NCBI RefSeq assembly: GCF_030272615.1 | Contig: NC_081409.1 | Coordinates: forward strand, 913,631,840 to 913,695,839 | Direction of reading: 5' to 3' | Source: Cryptomeria japonica | Taxonomy: Eukaryota; Streptophyta; Pinopsida; Cupressales; Cupressaceae | DNA: 64,000 bases | Shown: piece by piece, positions 34,751-46,901 of the stretch | How positions within the stretch are numbered: position 1 is the first letter of the stretch | Layout of the letters: every line of letters starts with the position of its first letter | Notes under the pieces: generated by a model | The model's database searches: none | Told to the model about the DNA's origin: nothing | The model's input: only the letters and a program-made list of their open reading frames with translations | Translations under genes and position numbers: made by a program

Positions 34751-35589
34751 AACAGCTAATTAACCTTCTCTGTTTTATGTGTTATTTTTGCAGATCGTAC
34801 AAAATTTTTTTCCTTTTTTGCAGGTTTTGTACGGATTTCAAGACAAATCTCTTCATCATGTATTCACGGTTGCATCATTACACAATCACATAAACAGGAC
34901 TACGCAATCAACCAGACGGGGTTACGCATTCATGCGGAACCCATCACACAATCTCCTACAAAGGATCACACATTCACTCTGAGATTATTATGCATTCATT
35001 TTGAATATTTTTTGTTCTGATAATTCTGTTTTTATTCCTTTTCTGTTCTCTACTCTATTTAATTCTACATGAAATTGGGTAAATATAGAAACTGATTATT
35101 TTTATTGCATGTTTTTGTTATAACAGTTTATGGCACGTAAGGTACAATTCAGGATTTCAGGTGCCAGAAGGACAAAGGAACAAAAAAGGCAAGCCAGAAG
35201 CTATCAGAAAATTCTCAAAGTAGAAAAGAAGATACAAGATTGGGAAGACCAACCAACCATTTACATATACAACAACTTAGTTCTCTCATATCAGGTGAAA
35301 TATGATTTGATCAACATTGAATGGATGATGAGGGATCTAGCTAGGGCCTCACAATCTGTTTTGTAGGTTTTTGATCAAGTTTAGCTTCAATTTTTATTTT
35401 TTTGTGTTATCTGCCTGTGTGTCATGCAATCACATTGTTATCAGCATGCAATCGACCTATTAGTATCACGCATTTGGCTTGACAACATTATGCAATCGCC
35501 CATGCAGGTTCGCGCAATCGCACAACCTGTGGCAAACTTACAAAAAGGATTGGATAATTATTAGATCAATTGCACTCATACTCTCACAC

Positions 35590-35800
35590 TTCATATTTTG
35601 TTGCTTAAAACCAACAATGGTTAAAATGGACATGCATGCATAACACTTCGGTTTGGTGCTTAAAATTAACATTGGTTAAAATTGACATGCATGTATAACA
35701 CTTCGATTTGATCTTAAAATCAACAATGGTTAAAATTGACATGCAAGCCTTCACATTTCAGTTTGGTGTTTAAAATTGACATGCATATGTGTATTCAACA
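35590..35800 (+). repeat. About 54-bp tandem repeat, three to four copies
   Basis: The marker CTTAAAA followed by CAACAATGGTTAAAATTGAC occurs at 35604, 35659 and 35713, with a shortened fourth copy near 35768. Units also share AACACTTCGGTTTGG. Confidence 0.88.
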
Positions 35801-36794
35801 CTTCAATTTGGGCTTAAAATGAATGCGAATCAGGCTGCACATAGATTAAATCACATTTTATTTTCTTAAGGGAAAGAACTTTTATCATGTTTGGGGTGGA
35901 TCTACTATTGCATTAACTAACTTTCCACCCGCCTTCAGGGTCTTGGGAGAAAGGAAGGAGGTGACAACGACACTCAATTTTATTTTATTTCATGTAGTGA
36001 GGGGTATCTTTGACTGGGGATTTCATCACCCCGTAGAGGTACTTCAAATTGGGATGCGTTGGGGATATCATCTCTTCCAGTGTACTCTCGAGCGGGTTTT
36101 TTGAGCCGCTATATAAAAATATTAATCAGGTGGCTAGAGTGTTGAGTGAATTTGACATATGTGAGGGCCTTCCCTACACCGATAAGCTCAACTAAAGTCT
36201 TAAGTGGCTTTCTCTGAGAATCCATCGTTGGATCATGACCCCTCAAAATTTTACAATAAGAACCAACTTAGTAGCCCAAAACCCTACATTCAGTGATTCC
36301 GGGAGTGTGGATCGTACCCCATAGATACCCTTCATGTACCTTACATTATGATACATAAATCCCTCGGTTATAAGATCTTCAAATCTTCAGGGTAAGAGAG
36401 ACTAGCATGCTCAAGAAGTGTGTGCCGTGGAGTGGAGCCAGTGCTGCCAGACTCTTTGTCTGTTTATTTTGTTTCGGTATTTCGTAAGGGCCTCATTTTA
36501 AATGGTTTCTAATTTCTAGCCTAAGATTGTATTATGTGCTTTTATATGTATCGTTGTATCAGACCAGTATTGAGTCAGTCATTTGGGCTATTTCAGGCCC
36601 TATCCTGCGTATCTCTGAATCCTCTTAGATTGTTTGAAAACCAGTTCAGTGAGCTATATCTACCTCCAAACAATTGTTCTCAGACTTGAAAAAACTAGAA
36701 AACTTGCCCTACACGGATAATTACTGAAAACAAAGTCCATTTTGAAACATCAGACAGTCCTACAAACTCAAGGTTTTACATACTTGTGACCATA

Positions 36795-36990
36795 GGTAGT
36801 CCTTGCATAGTCCTCATTTACATCCTTACTATTGTCCTAAGTCCTTGCATAGTCCTCATTTACGTCCTTAATATTGTCCTAAGTCTTTACATAGTCCTCA
36901 TTTACGTCCTTACTATCTTCCTAAGTCCTCATTTACATCCCTACTATCGTCTTAAGTCCTTGCAAAGTCCTTATTATCATCCTCATATAT
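36795..36990 (+). repeat. 42-bp tandem repeat
   Basis: The unit AGTCCTTGCATAGTCCTCAT plus TTACGTCCTTACTATTGTCCTA recurs at 36798, 36840 and 36882, then in degenerate form. Because 42 is a multiple of three it gives an apparent 14-residue hydrophobic repeat in an ORF that is not a real gene. Confidence 0.9.
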
Positions 36991-37465
36991 GTCCTTGTCT
37001 AGACCTCATATACATTTGTCTTTGTCCATCATCATTTACAAAGTCATAGCATGCATCTTAATGGGTCTCCCAGGTGATGGTTTTCTCCCCTTCGAGCAAC
37101 CTAGTCTAGTGCCAAACGGCAGTCAAGGAGAAATCATTGAAGGTCTAGCTAACTTAGCCTGGTACTCAAGGAGAAACGCACCCCAGTATATAGGAGTCGA
37201 GTATGAGATTCGGATAAATATCGAGTATAAAATTGCCCATAGGATTGATAGAGAAATTATTGCATAATGTCTAAGAGAAGATTTTGAAAAACTTGCACTA
37301 CAGAAATCTCATAATACTCAACAAGTCTCGCGTCAAAATCCCCAATAGAGAGTCTAGTCTAGTCTTGCATACCTCATACTTGGGTCTAGAGTCTAGCATT
37401 AGTTTTCATCTTGCATATAGAAGTCTTAAATGCTCGTCACAAGGTCAGAAAAGGCAAAAGGTACA

Positions 37466-38887
37466 ATGGACCCAAATAACGACTTGTTAGTAAACCCAGC
37501 TTGGAATATGGACATATCAACTAATCAACAATCAAGTTCTCAGGCTATGTCTAAATTACATAAACTACAACAACATTTAGTACGAGAAGAAATTGAGTCA
37601 ACTCAACAAGATCCACATGTCCTTATGATCTTAGATGCACTTATACATAGTGATAGGGACAAATATCTCTCATTGTTATTACAAAATAGGGAAAATTTAC
37701 CTAAGGATTTTGATGTCACAAAGATCTTACCACTAGGAAATACTTTAGGTCAAGATAACAACCAAATACTACATATAGCACAAATGCAAGCAATGACCTC
37801 CAGTTTTCCTCGGAACACATACGCAAACAAATGTCATTACAAATGCAAATTCTCAATCAAGTGCATCATCCTCAACAATAAATGCCAGCGCACCAACACA
37901 GAACATACCAATAATATCAAGTGTCTCAACACCTATTCAAACACATATTCTTCATACAACAAGTGCAACTCAACCTCCGATTTCCTATTCCATAGGATCG
38001 ACATATAGTCACCAAAATACAACAACTACAACTCAACCTAACATGGGCTCACATATCAACTATTTCACACTACCTAGTAGAATGCATAACATGAGAAATT
38101 ATAATCATGGAACCTTCCAACAACCTCCTAGTTATGCCACCACAAATCCTTTTGTGGGACATACATAGACACAAGGTGTACCTTTAACTCAAACGGATAT
38201 TTTAACACAACAGTTACACAATTTGCAACAATAGGTAACTACTATGCAAACCAACAATGATAAAAAGAGCTACACATTACAGGACTTACATCCTTATCCT
38301 TTTGATCACACATTGTACATGCCACCTTTCCCACAAGATTTTGAAATGCCAAAATTTGACAAATACCGAGAGAAAAGTGATCCTAGAGACCACATCAAAG
38401 AATTTTTTACGGCATGCATAGAAGTTACAATAGAGGACACTTACTTAATTTTACTATTTCCTAAAAGTTTAGGAGGCCCAGCCTTAGAGTAGTTTTCACA
38501 TTTACCACCAACCATCACATCATGTGGAGAATTAGCTAAATACTTTATTGCAAATTTTTCACATAACATTGAAACCCTAGTCACTCTAATGGACTTGTGT
38601 GTCGTGAAAAAATACGAGAATGAAACTTTTGCATCCTTCATACAATGATGGAGGGCTCTCTATAGGAGGTGTAAAACATTTATTCCAGAAACAGAGCAAG
38701 TGGATATGTTCATAGAAAACTTGATCCCTAAAATTAAATATCCTATACAAATGCAATGTTTAAACACGTTCAAACAAATCACAGAAAAATCTGTAAAGTG
38801 TGAGAAAGGGCTACTGAAACAAGGTCTCATTAAGTATGGCAACAACAACAATAATGATAAATATAAGTTTTGGTTGAAAAATAAAAA
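37466..38887 (+). pseudogene. E: gag, capsid part
   Basis: A start at ATGGACCCAAATAACG (37466) suits gag better than an upstream ATG. The first open part (to about 37800) has a coiled-coil-like Gln/Leu-rich stretch. A frameshift near 37800 moves to frame 0, with stops at 38167 and 38232. Then PQDFEMPKFDKYREKSDPRDH, ALE*FSHLPPTIT (TGG to TAG at 38490) and ENETFASFIQ*WRALYRRC (stop at 38646) mark the Retrotrans_gag domain of Tat/Athila-type gypsy elements. Confidence 0.9.
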
Positions 38888-39648
38888 ATGTGACCAACGA
38901 TGGTGTTGTAGACACCCGTACAATAAACAAAACTCAACCGGTTTTATCTTTAGGCACAAGTCAATCATTAAATCCATATACGAAGAATAATACTACCTCA
39001 ACAAACGTAAACGCTACGCAAAACATGAACACAAAGTACCCCAGGGTAAATGTTCCAAGAAGAAATTACACACCTCTAGGGGAACCTATTGAATCAGCGC
39101 TAAAAAATTTAATACAGACAAATATGATCACTTTGTTGGAAATAAGAGTATATGAACCAGGTCCTTTCAAACCCAAATGGTGGAATGATAATGATTTTTG
39201 TGATTATCATCGGATTAAAGGTCACAAAACAACAAGTTGCTATAAATTGAAAAACTTGGTTCAAGATATGATAGACCAAGGTAACATCACGATCGATATC
39301 AATAAAACCTCAAGAAACATAAATCATACAATATGTAAGGATCCATTTGTTAAGCATGACAAAGGGAAGGCTACTACATTAGGAACTCAAGATAATACAG
39401 CTAACTACACAAAGGTCACATATGACTACACTGTTAATGTCATTAGCTTAGGAGATGTAGTAAACAATGATTCACAAGAAACACTTGATCAAGATGAGGG
39501 GTATCTAGATACTCACACAGATGATAACCACATTTGCATGTTGTCAAAGGTACCGAAATACGATGAAGACAGAAATCTTTGTCTCGAAGATTGGGGGCAT
39601 GATGAACCATTTCATTTAGTATGGTTTGAAGATAAAATTATAGAATAA
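38888..39648 (+). pseudogene. E: gag C-terminal part with zinc-binding motif
   Basis: After another frame change, a 252-codon open stretch contains YEPGPFKPKWWNDNDFCDYH and GHKTTSCYKLKNLVQDMIDQ. The CDYH...GH....C motif (CxxHx4-5Hx4C) is the zinc-binding part typical of Tat/Athila gag. The downstream section, acidic and Asn-rich, ends at the stop 39646-39648. Confidence 0.9.
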
Positions 39649-40503
39649 ATCATGGATGTCAAACATACACATGAAAACTATGAGGAGGGATTTAACATAA
39701 ACCTTGATAGCACAACATATGATACTATAACAATACCTGCAAAAGAGATGATACGGTGGCCACAATCACAATAACTCCCAGAGACAGAGACTGTGTAGTA
39801 GTTACTCATAGATCAAAGGTAACTTTACAAGGAGTACCACCAAATCATTCACTAGTAGTAGGGACTTAAAATGTTGTTGACCAACTTAAAAAAAACCCGG
39901 CAAAAATATCACTATTTAAATTACTACGTATTTCACCCACTCATAGAGTTATTCTAGATAAAGCACTTCAAGATTCAGTAGTGGACAGAGATATAGACGA
40001 AAATTCCTTCCAGTCCATGGTAGGAAAATTAGCAAAAGACACTCGTATTGTATTCACCTAACAAGACATTCCTAGTGACAGACTGCTCCATAATGACCTG
40101 CTACATCTAGAAGCTTACATACATAAAAGAAGAATCTGAAGAGTACTCATAGATGGAGGAGCCAGTCTCAACATTTGTACTTTAAAGTTCGTTAGGGCAG
40201 TAGGATATTCTTAACTTCACATTGATGCATCCAAGAGGATAAATATCAAGGCATATGATGGAAAATGTCCATCAAAAGGAACTGTAACACTACCCGTATA
40301 AGTGGGACCTATAATAATAGAGGTTTCTTTTCATGTTTTGGACAGAGAAATAGGATATAGCATGTTATTGGGCTACCCATGGATCCATACCATGCAAGTA
40401 GTAACATCCACATTCCATCAGTGTGTCAAATTCACATATAATGGTATTGAAATCACCATAAAAGGTGATCCAGATCCCTTCCAACACTACAATTACTTGA
40501 AAG
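39649..40503 (+). pseudogene. E: aspartic protease region
   Basis: Broken frames carry NVVDQLKKNPAKISLFKLL (near 39870) and ILDKALQD, the usual spacer, then VLIDGGASLNICT near 40146-40180, with the DGGA active site found in Tat/Athila elements in place of DSGA. The final open part has LDREIGYSMLLGYPWIH, the conserved protease C-terminus. Element G interrupts after NYLK at 40503. Stops at 39868, 40060, 40138, 40213 and 40300 show decay. Confidence 0.88.
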
Positions 40504-41673
40504 TGATGAATACTAAGAGGGGGGGTGAATTAGTATACCAAAAAATATTGTAAACAATCCTTTAAATAGTTTAGTAGATAACTGGTGCAACAGATTCACT
40601 AATAAACCGGTTAAGATAAATGCAGACCAAATAGCAAACAAAGCATTCACCCACAAGAGCACAATCACCATAACACAAGATATTTGACATGGAAACCCAA
40701 ATGGGAAAAACCATGGTGAGAAAAAACTCACAAGTAACTATCTGCATAATAGAAACCAGAGCGGTTAAGGTCGAACCAGTTAAGGTCATACAATGTTCTT
40801 CACCAGAACAGATCTTGTTAGGAATCTAGATCTCTGTTAGGAGATAAATCCTATTAAAGACTACCTTGTTAAAGGATTTTAGATCCATAGTTGTGAACCA
40901 CCTTGTTAGAGGATTTACAAAGGCTTTTTTGGGCCTACCCGGTTAAGGGTTTCAGACTTGTCGAAGATATTAGTAATCAACAAAGTGAGTGATCTAGATA
41001 CTAGTACAGTATACTTGGTTAGATCCTTTACAACTCATTGTTAATGCATTTCAACATTACTTCAGTCTTCAATATCTCCACACTCTACCTCTTCACATAC
41101 TCCTAATCTTCTCTTCAATGATCACACATAACCTTTTCTGTCACACTTCTCTTATACATGCAAACCCTAGACATGATGTCCTTATAAAGAAAACTGATTT
41201 CATGTCGGTCCAATAGGATTAGACTACAAGTTCCTAGGTTCAGTGCATCTAGCCACATTTGGTAGCATGACACAAAATCACTGCCAAAGTGTCGGTGGAT
41301 GATAACTCATCACACATTATAGAAATACCGGTTGGTAACTCATCACACAGTAATACCGGTTAATACAATATACCGATTACCGGTTGTCAAAAATGAAGAT
41401 TGGTAGATCAAAGTGTTTCAATCAAAAGTTAACTACCGCTTGGTTCCTTTGTAGCGCTTGTGATCCTTGAACCACTTGAGGTCTCCATACCGCTTGATCT
41501 CTTCAGTCAATCTGTGACTGGTAAACATCTTCTACAAAATACCGATAGTCTAAAGACTATACATACACAATAATACACAATATCAGTTGGAGCAATTACC
41601 GGTGAGCATAACTCATACATCAAGAAAGTGTGTGTCCATCAATGACAATCAAAACATCATCAAAATGTGAACA
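40504..41673 (-). repeat. G: left LTR (3' LTR in its orientation)
   Basis: This 1170-bp copy starts TGATGAATACTAAG and ends AAATGTGAACA. The conserved block GGAAACCCAAATGGGAAAAA lies at about 40691-40710. It differs from the right copy at several percent of positions by eye. Confidence 0.93.
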
Positions 41674-42188
41674 ATCTCCCCCTTTGGAATTGATGGCAAC
41701 ACTTAGGAAAATTTTGACATCTAAGTGTTTTTAAAACAAAAATACCATAATCAAAATTACTCACCCTAAGCATATACACTATCCCTTTTGTAGAAATTAC
41801 AATATACACTACTCCCCAAAGTGGTAACATGAAAGTACATGAAATGGTACCATTCACCAAAATTTTAATGTACACTACTCCCCCTTTGCCAACAATGACA
41901 AAGTAATGCAGAATAACCCCTTTTTGCATATATAATAAAATAGAGTAGATGTTCATGACAATAAGGAATGAAATTTATCAAAAATGGATTTAAAGTCCTG
42001 CATAAAAGTTTTCATGGCCAATGTACATGACTCAAATAATGAGGTAGCAACCTCACTTTTAGTCTTCATCTGGAAATTTCTTCCATTGCATCAATGGTAC
42101 TCATCTCTTGAGTTATCGTGATAGCTTCCAGGTTGAGAAAACATTTCTAAAGAATATGCAGTCTTGGCAATAAGAGCAGTTGAAGCTC
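41674..42188 (-). other. G: 3' non-coding region and polypurine tract
   Basis: Several CTCCCCCTTT runs on the plus strand (polypurine tracts on the coding strand) lie at 41674-41690 and 41870-41890. No conserved coding is seen. The last bases before 42189 may still belong to ORF2. Confidence 0.65.
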
Positions 42189-45140
42189 CTACAAATCTTT
42201 AGACCGGTTGCTAATCTCTAAGTCCATCTTGGCTGTTAGAAGCTGATAATGATGAACCATTTGCCCATATGTAGCGAATGAATCATATGCAATCTTGAAA
42301 TTGCTGATATAAGCCTGTAACTCCGATTGGAGTTGATCTTTTTGTTTAAGCACATCATCACAAAATAGATGGGGTTGGAAGATTTTACTCAATAGTAATT
42401 TACCTTCACCCATTGCAACACTGATATCATTATGTTGTTTCAGTAGTTGTGACCATAGTTCATTCATTTGCTTAATTAAGGCAGTGTTGAGTGCCTTTTC
42501 ATGGTTCTTCTTTGTGGTGGCTTCAGCAACATCTTCCAAGCATTGTACCTGGTCCTCCACTACGGTACATAGAAGTTTAAGCTTGGACAAAGAGGAATCG
42601 ATACTAGGGAGGTTGGTACCAAGAATTAGATTGGTAAGGGTGTCAATCGCAGTTAGTATGACATCTTGTTCTTTCTTCCTCCGCAACTCTTCCAGTCTCT
42701 CCTGTGCAAGTTTGATGCTTTGAAGTAGCTCAGACTCATCTATTGATTGAAGATCAATAGGACTGGTGGTATCAACCTATTTGGTTTGATCATCGGTTGC
42801 CTTAGGAGTCTCGGCTTGTTTGTTCTTCTATGCTTCCTTATCCTCTTTTGCTTTTTTCTTATCCTCTTCTTTCTTCTTTTGCTCCTCTTTCTTCTCCATT
42901 TCTTCTTTCTTCATTTCCTCTTCTTGCTTTTTCTTCTTCTCCTCCTTCTTCCTTTATTCTTCCTTCCTCTTGTCTTCTCTTTCTTCTTCTCTTCTTCTTT
43001 CCTTTTCTCCTCTTCTTTCCTTTTCTCCTCTTCTTTCCTCTTCTCCTCTTCTTTCCTCTTCGCCTCTTCTTTTCTCTTCTCCTCTTCTTTCCTCTTCTCT
43101 TATTTTCTTCCTACCTTGCTTTTTCTTCTTGCTCTTTGTCTTGTTTCTCTTTTTCAGCTTTTTCCTTGTCCCGTTTCTCTTTCTCTATGTCCGGAGTGAC
43201 ATCCTCAATATCTAAAGCATCAACATCAATAGTGTCAATTTTCTCTGTCACTCTTTCACCTTAATTGTCAAATACTTCATCTAGTTTTCCTGATGATAGG
43301 TCAGGTTCTTGTTCAGCCTTCTTATTGGCTTCAGATACTTGGTGTATTCTGACAACAACTTTCACATGTATGTGAGTATCCTTTTCCACTTCAGAAGCTT
43401 TACCTTCTAGTAGCATGAGCCTTCTCCTTCTCATGAAGAAGATGCCTTTGTTCTTATCCATTATCTCAAACAACTCAGAATTAGAAGCATCGTGAAAATA
43501 TTGTGCAAAGATTTTCTCCCTGATTTCCTGTTCTCTTTCAATGGCAATGTGCCATTTATTTTCTAAAGAATTATACAAAGAATCTGTTGTAACCAATCTA
43601 ATCTCTGATGGTGACCTATCATTAACACATAAATATTTGATGACTTCCTGTTCTACCTCTTCTTTTTCATTATCAATAAAATCATCAAAATACTCCTTTA
43701 AATCATCAAGCACTTTTCTCCTAATATTCTTAATTGTCCTCTGACAATGTGTCATTGGCTTATAAGAGGAAACATCTATATTTACCGGTGCTGAAGTTGC
43801 AAGAACATTCGGTAGATTTTGTCTTTTTGCTTGATTGCCTTGTCTTCTTTGGTTGAATTTCCAGTTCAGTGTCCTTTGATTCTGGTGAGCTGGTTTTGGT
43901 TTTCCGCACAACCTCAGGTTTCTTCTTAGTTGGTGACCGCTTGGTCACTTTCGGACTAGCAGAGGTAACCGGTGTAGATACCGATGGCACTGCTTTACCC
44001 TTTTTCTATTTTGGATCTTCAACCGGTGTGACCCTCTCCATGTAGGTACATGTTCTCTTTTACTTTGCATCCAGTGGTGAGGCAAGTAGGGTAGAGGCAT
44101 ACTTGATCAATAGGTCATTCACCACTTCATAACCCATAGGTTCAACTGCTTCCTTTCTCGGTTCCATCGCTTCCATTATGCATTTATCTACCTTTATTGT
44201 GAAGCAGATGTCATCTTTATATTCCTTCACAATATCATCAGATATCCTCATCCTCTAGTTCATTTTCCGCTTGAATTCATTAAAATACTTGTTTAGAACC
44301 TCAGTATATCTAGTTCCTACTACTTGTAGACTTTCCTTGATTTGCCTGGAAATTAGTAAGTCAGTAGACCATTGCACATCACCTACTCTAGGGAAATAAC
44401 CTTGAAAGTAGAAGAATAAATTGACCAGAAGTTGTCCAAACCTGAACCTTAGAGAATTATCCTATTTGATGGAATTCAGGTTTAGTAGCAATTGCTTCTG
44501 TAGACAAGTACAAAGGTTAAATGTAGTGTCTTCCTTAATCATTCTATAAGTGGCGTTTACTGCAGTAGTAGAGATAGAAATCATTATGCTGGCATAGAAT
44601 ATCTGGTAACTAATCACCATGTAAGCATATTTCACCAAATCATCTTTGATGGTGTTACACGGTCATCGCCTGTTGGTCACTCACAGAATCGATGAGCTTT
44701 GTCATTTCCGTTTTGGTGACCTTTCATAGAGCTAGTACCTCTCCAATATTGCAGAAACTGGTGACGGCATGAATTGCTTCTGATGTGATGTCACGTGTCT
44801 GCTCGAGATACATCTTATCACCATGTACTCTGCTAAGGATGATGCAGATATGTTCTTTTGTGAACTCTTCCAGAAAGTACACCGCATTGTGCAGTTTCAT
44901 CTTCTCAAGGACACTATACTCAGGTTTGATCTTCTTATCATCCCCACAGAATAGACTTAGCTGGGAATGAATCACTAGGGATCCTAGGTCTTCCAATTTA
45001 TAGTCAATATACCCTGAAATATCTCCCTCAATAATAACTTCAGTGGGTATTTGAGATAGGGCATTGTATTTCATTTTCTTTTGAAGAAATTCAGTTGAAT
45101 CTACAGGTGCACTAGAACTAGAGTGCGATGTAGAAGCCAT
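42189..45140 (-). pseudogene. G: second ORF, about 980 codons, unknown function
   Basis: The start ATG is at 45140 (minus strand, MASTSHSSSSAP). The N-terminal third holds ISGYIDYKLEDLG, ICIILSRVHGDKMYLEQTRD and AVTSFCNIGEVLALRKV, shared with element F. The middle (44250-43260) has MEAMEPR and MGYEV, then a basic Pro/Lys stretch (KRSPTKKKPEVVRKTK). An extreme Lys/Glu-rich segment follows (43200-42840, pure pyrimidine on the plus strand), then a C-terminal coiled coil (42686-42189, LWSQLLKQHNDISVAMGEG). At least four frameshifts and several stops break it. No pol domain or other known family is recognised. The order suggests a structural or nucleic-acid-binding protein, which is inference. Confidence 0.65.
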
Positions 45141-45643
45141 GATAAGAAACAAATTTGAGAAATACCTTCACAATTCAAAATTTAGGGTTTGGCAATGTTT
45201 CTCACAATACACCACTTCAGTTGCAAGATTACCGCTTAGTGTTCTTCACTGATAGATTGAAAAAGATCTCTGGATTCCTCTGCAAGATTTTTGAATTCAC
45301 TTTGAATCACTAGATGAATCGCTCTTTGTCACTCTTCTCTTGAAAATTCTTCTCTCAAAAAATGATAAGTGATAATGACGACGAAAATCCCTTTTAAACA
45401 AACTTTCACCTACCATAATAAATGCATCACCGTTAGGACACAAACTCTAATTTTGCATTTTACCACTTCAAGTCTTTTTCTGACTGACAGGTAACATATA
45501 TCGGTTGAGGTCTTTACCGATATAAACCGGGGGTTCAAAATATTTCACCGATATGTTCCCCCTAAGCTTTTCTGAAGCTCAGTTTGCCAGCTCAAAGACT
45601 TCCACACTAGGTGTAGAAACCGGTTCATCCTGTGACACTTCTT
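45141..45643 (-). other. G: spacer between gag and ORF2
   Basis: Non-coding by inspection. It might hold a promoter, splice acceptor or ribosome re-entry site for ORF2, but I see no specific motif. Confidence 0.5.
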
Positions 45644-46863
45644 CTAGTTCTTTTTCCAAGTTTTATTCATTTCCATTTGAACAGTTTCAACATCAATCTT
45701 CCCTTCTGGAGTGATCGGTATATCATCTAATAGGTTCTTTCTCAGTCTGCAAGTTCTGGAAGTGTGTCCCAGTTTGTTGCAATGATAGCATACCATTCCA
45801 CGTGTTTTGCATGGTCCACTATTCATATTTCCATTCTTCTTTCTACATGTTGTAGCAGTGTGACTGTAACCACGATAGATCAAACAGGTTTCTCTCCAAC
45901 CAGTTGTCGCTTGATAACCACCTAAGCGATGGTCATAGGTATTGTATCGGTTGGGATTCTGGTTCATAGAAGGTTCTGGGATAACTCCTTGAGTCCTTGG
46001 AGGATATCTACTAGTGCTATGCAAATTGACCTACATTCAGATGCTCTATGCCCAAAATTGTTGCATGCATAACAGTTTCCATTGAATCTATTGGATCTAG
46101 GCTTATTGTTTAGAAAATAAGGAAAAATTTTGTAGGCCTTGCTTCTACACACATTAGCAGTATGTCCATCTTTGAGACAATTAAAGCAAATAGGTTTAAT
46201 TTTTTCCTTACCTTTATCCTTGGATGTTGGTTTCTTCTTTGATGCTTCATCTTTTGTTCCAGAGGTCTCACCTTCCTCATACCTAGAGAAACCAAGTCCA
46301 GTGGCATTCTTTACTAGTTTTGTCGATTCTAGCTTTTGCTTGAGCTTAGCAGTACTCTGATTGAATTTGACAAGTATCTCCTTTGACTCAGTAAGTTCCT
46401 TGGAAATAGTAGCATTGGATTCCATAAAGGTTGCATTCTCAAAAATAGCCATGTTTAGTTCACCTTGCATTTCTTCTTTTTCCACTTTACTCACTTGGAG
46501 ATGAGTGGTAAGGGTACTGATTTCTTGCTTCAACTTGAAGATCTCATGATCTTTGTCTTTTACCAGATCTTCAACTTTCCTTCTGTTCTCAAGCTCTTGA
46601 CACATTCTAATAGTCAGTCCTTCAAACTCTTTTCTCATAGTGGCTTTAGATTCATTCAGTTTTTCAACTTCTTCAACTAGGGCATTCAAGTCTACTTCAT
46701 CAGAAGAGCTATTTTAAGTAAGTTCCATCAGTTTCTTAGCATGCTCTCTTATTTTAGCCAAAGAAGCTTTATACTTGACTTTGAGTTCATCATAGGCTCT
46801 CTCAGTCTGAGTGAGATGATGAGTAAGTTCCCTAACACTGTATTCCCCCATATCTCCTTCCAT
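45644..46863 (-). pseudogene. G: gag with coiled coil and four CCHC zinc knuckles
   Basis: The likely start is the ATG at 46863, just inside the primer site (MEGDMGEYSVREL). About 230 residues of heptad-rich coiled coil follow (EEVEKLNESKATMRKEFEGL, FKLKQEISTLTTHL), with one stop at 46714-46716. Then come CFNCLKDGHTANVC and CYACNNFGHRASEC and, after a frameshift near 46000, CLIYRGYSHTATTC and CYHCNKLGHTSRTC. Four knuckles in series after a long coiled coil differ from ordinary copia gag (UBN2 plus one knuckle). The product should bind element RNA and form particles. Confidence 0.85.
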
Positions 46864-46887
46864 GTGGTTAGACTTATAGAAAGGTTG

Positions 46888-46901
46888 GCTCTGATACCAA
46901 T
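46888..46901 (-). promoter_or_regulatory. G: primer binding site
   Basis: TTGGTATCAGAGCC on the minus strand begins just inside the right LTR. It is a full match to the usual initiator Met-tRNA primer site of copia elements. Confidence 0.93.

Larger units (their letters stand above)
34751..37465 (+). other. E: 2.7-kb 5' leader with repeats
   Basis: The leader has no clear gene. A 78-codon open frame at 35130-35366 (MARKVQFRISGARRTKEQKRQ...) is rich in Lys/Arg near its start and could be a leader peptide, but nothing supports it beyond the open frame. Repeats of about 54 bp (35604-35800) and 42 bp (36798-36990) occupy parts of the leader. Confidence 0.6.

Noticed and set aside
35130-35366. 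78-codon Arg/Lys-rich ORF in E's leader as a real gene
   Set aside because: It has an ATG and is open, but nothing else supports it. It is mentioned under the leader only.
36786-37049. 87-residue ORF with 14-residue hydrophobic repeats
   Set aside because: It is produced by the 42-bp tandem repeat, a multiple of three.
42747-43264. Plus-strand ORFs of 130-150 residues rich in Phe, Leu and Ser, looking like membrane proteins
   Set aside because: They are the complement of the Lys/Glu-rich coding tract of element G's ORF2. The hydrophobic character comes from the pyrimidine run.
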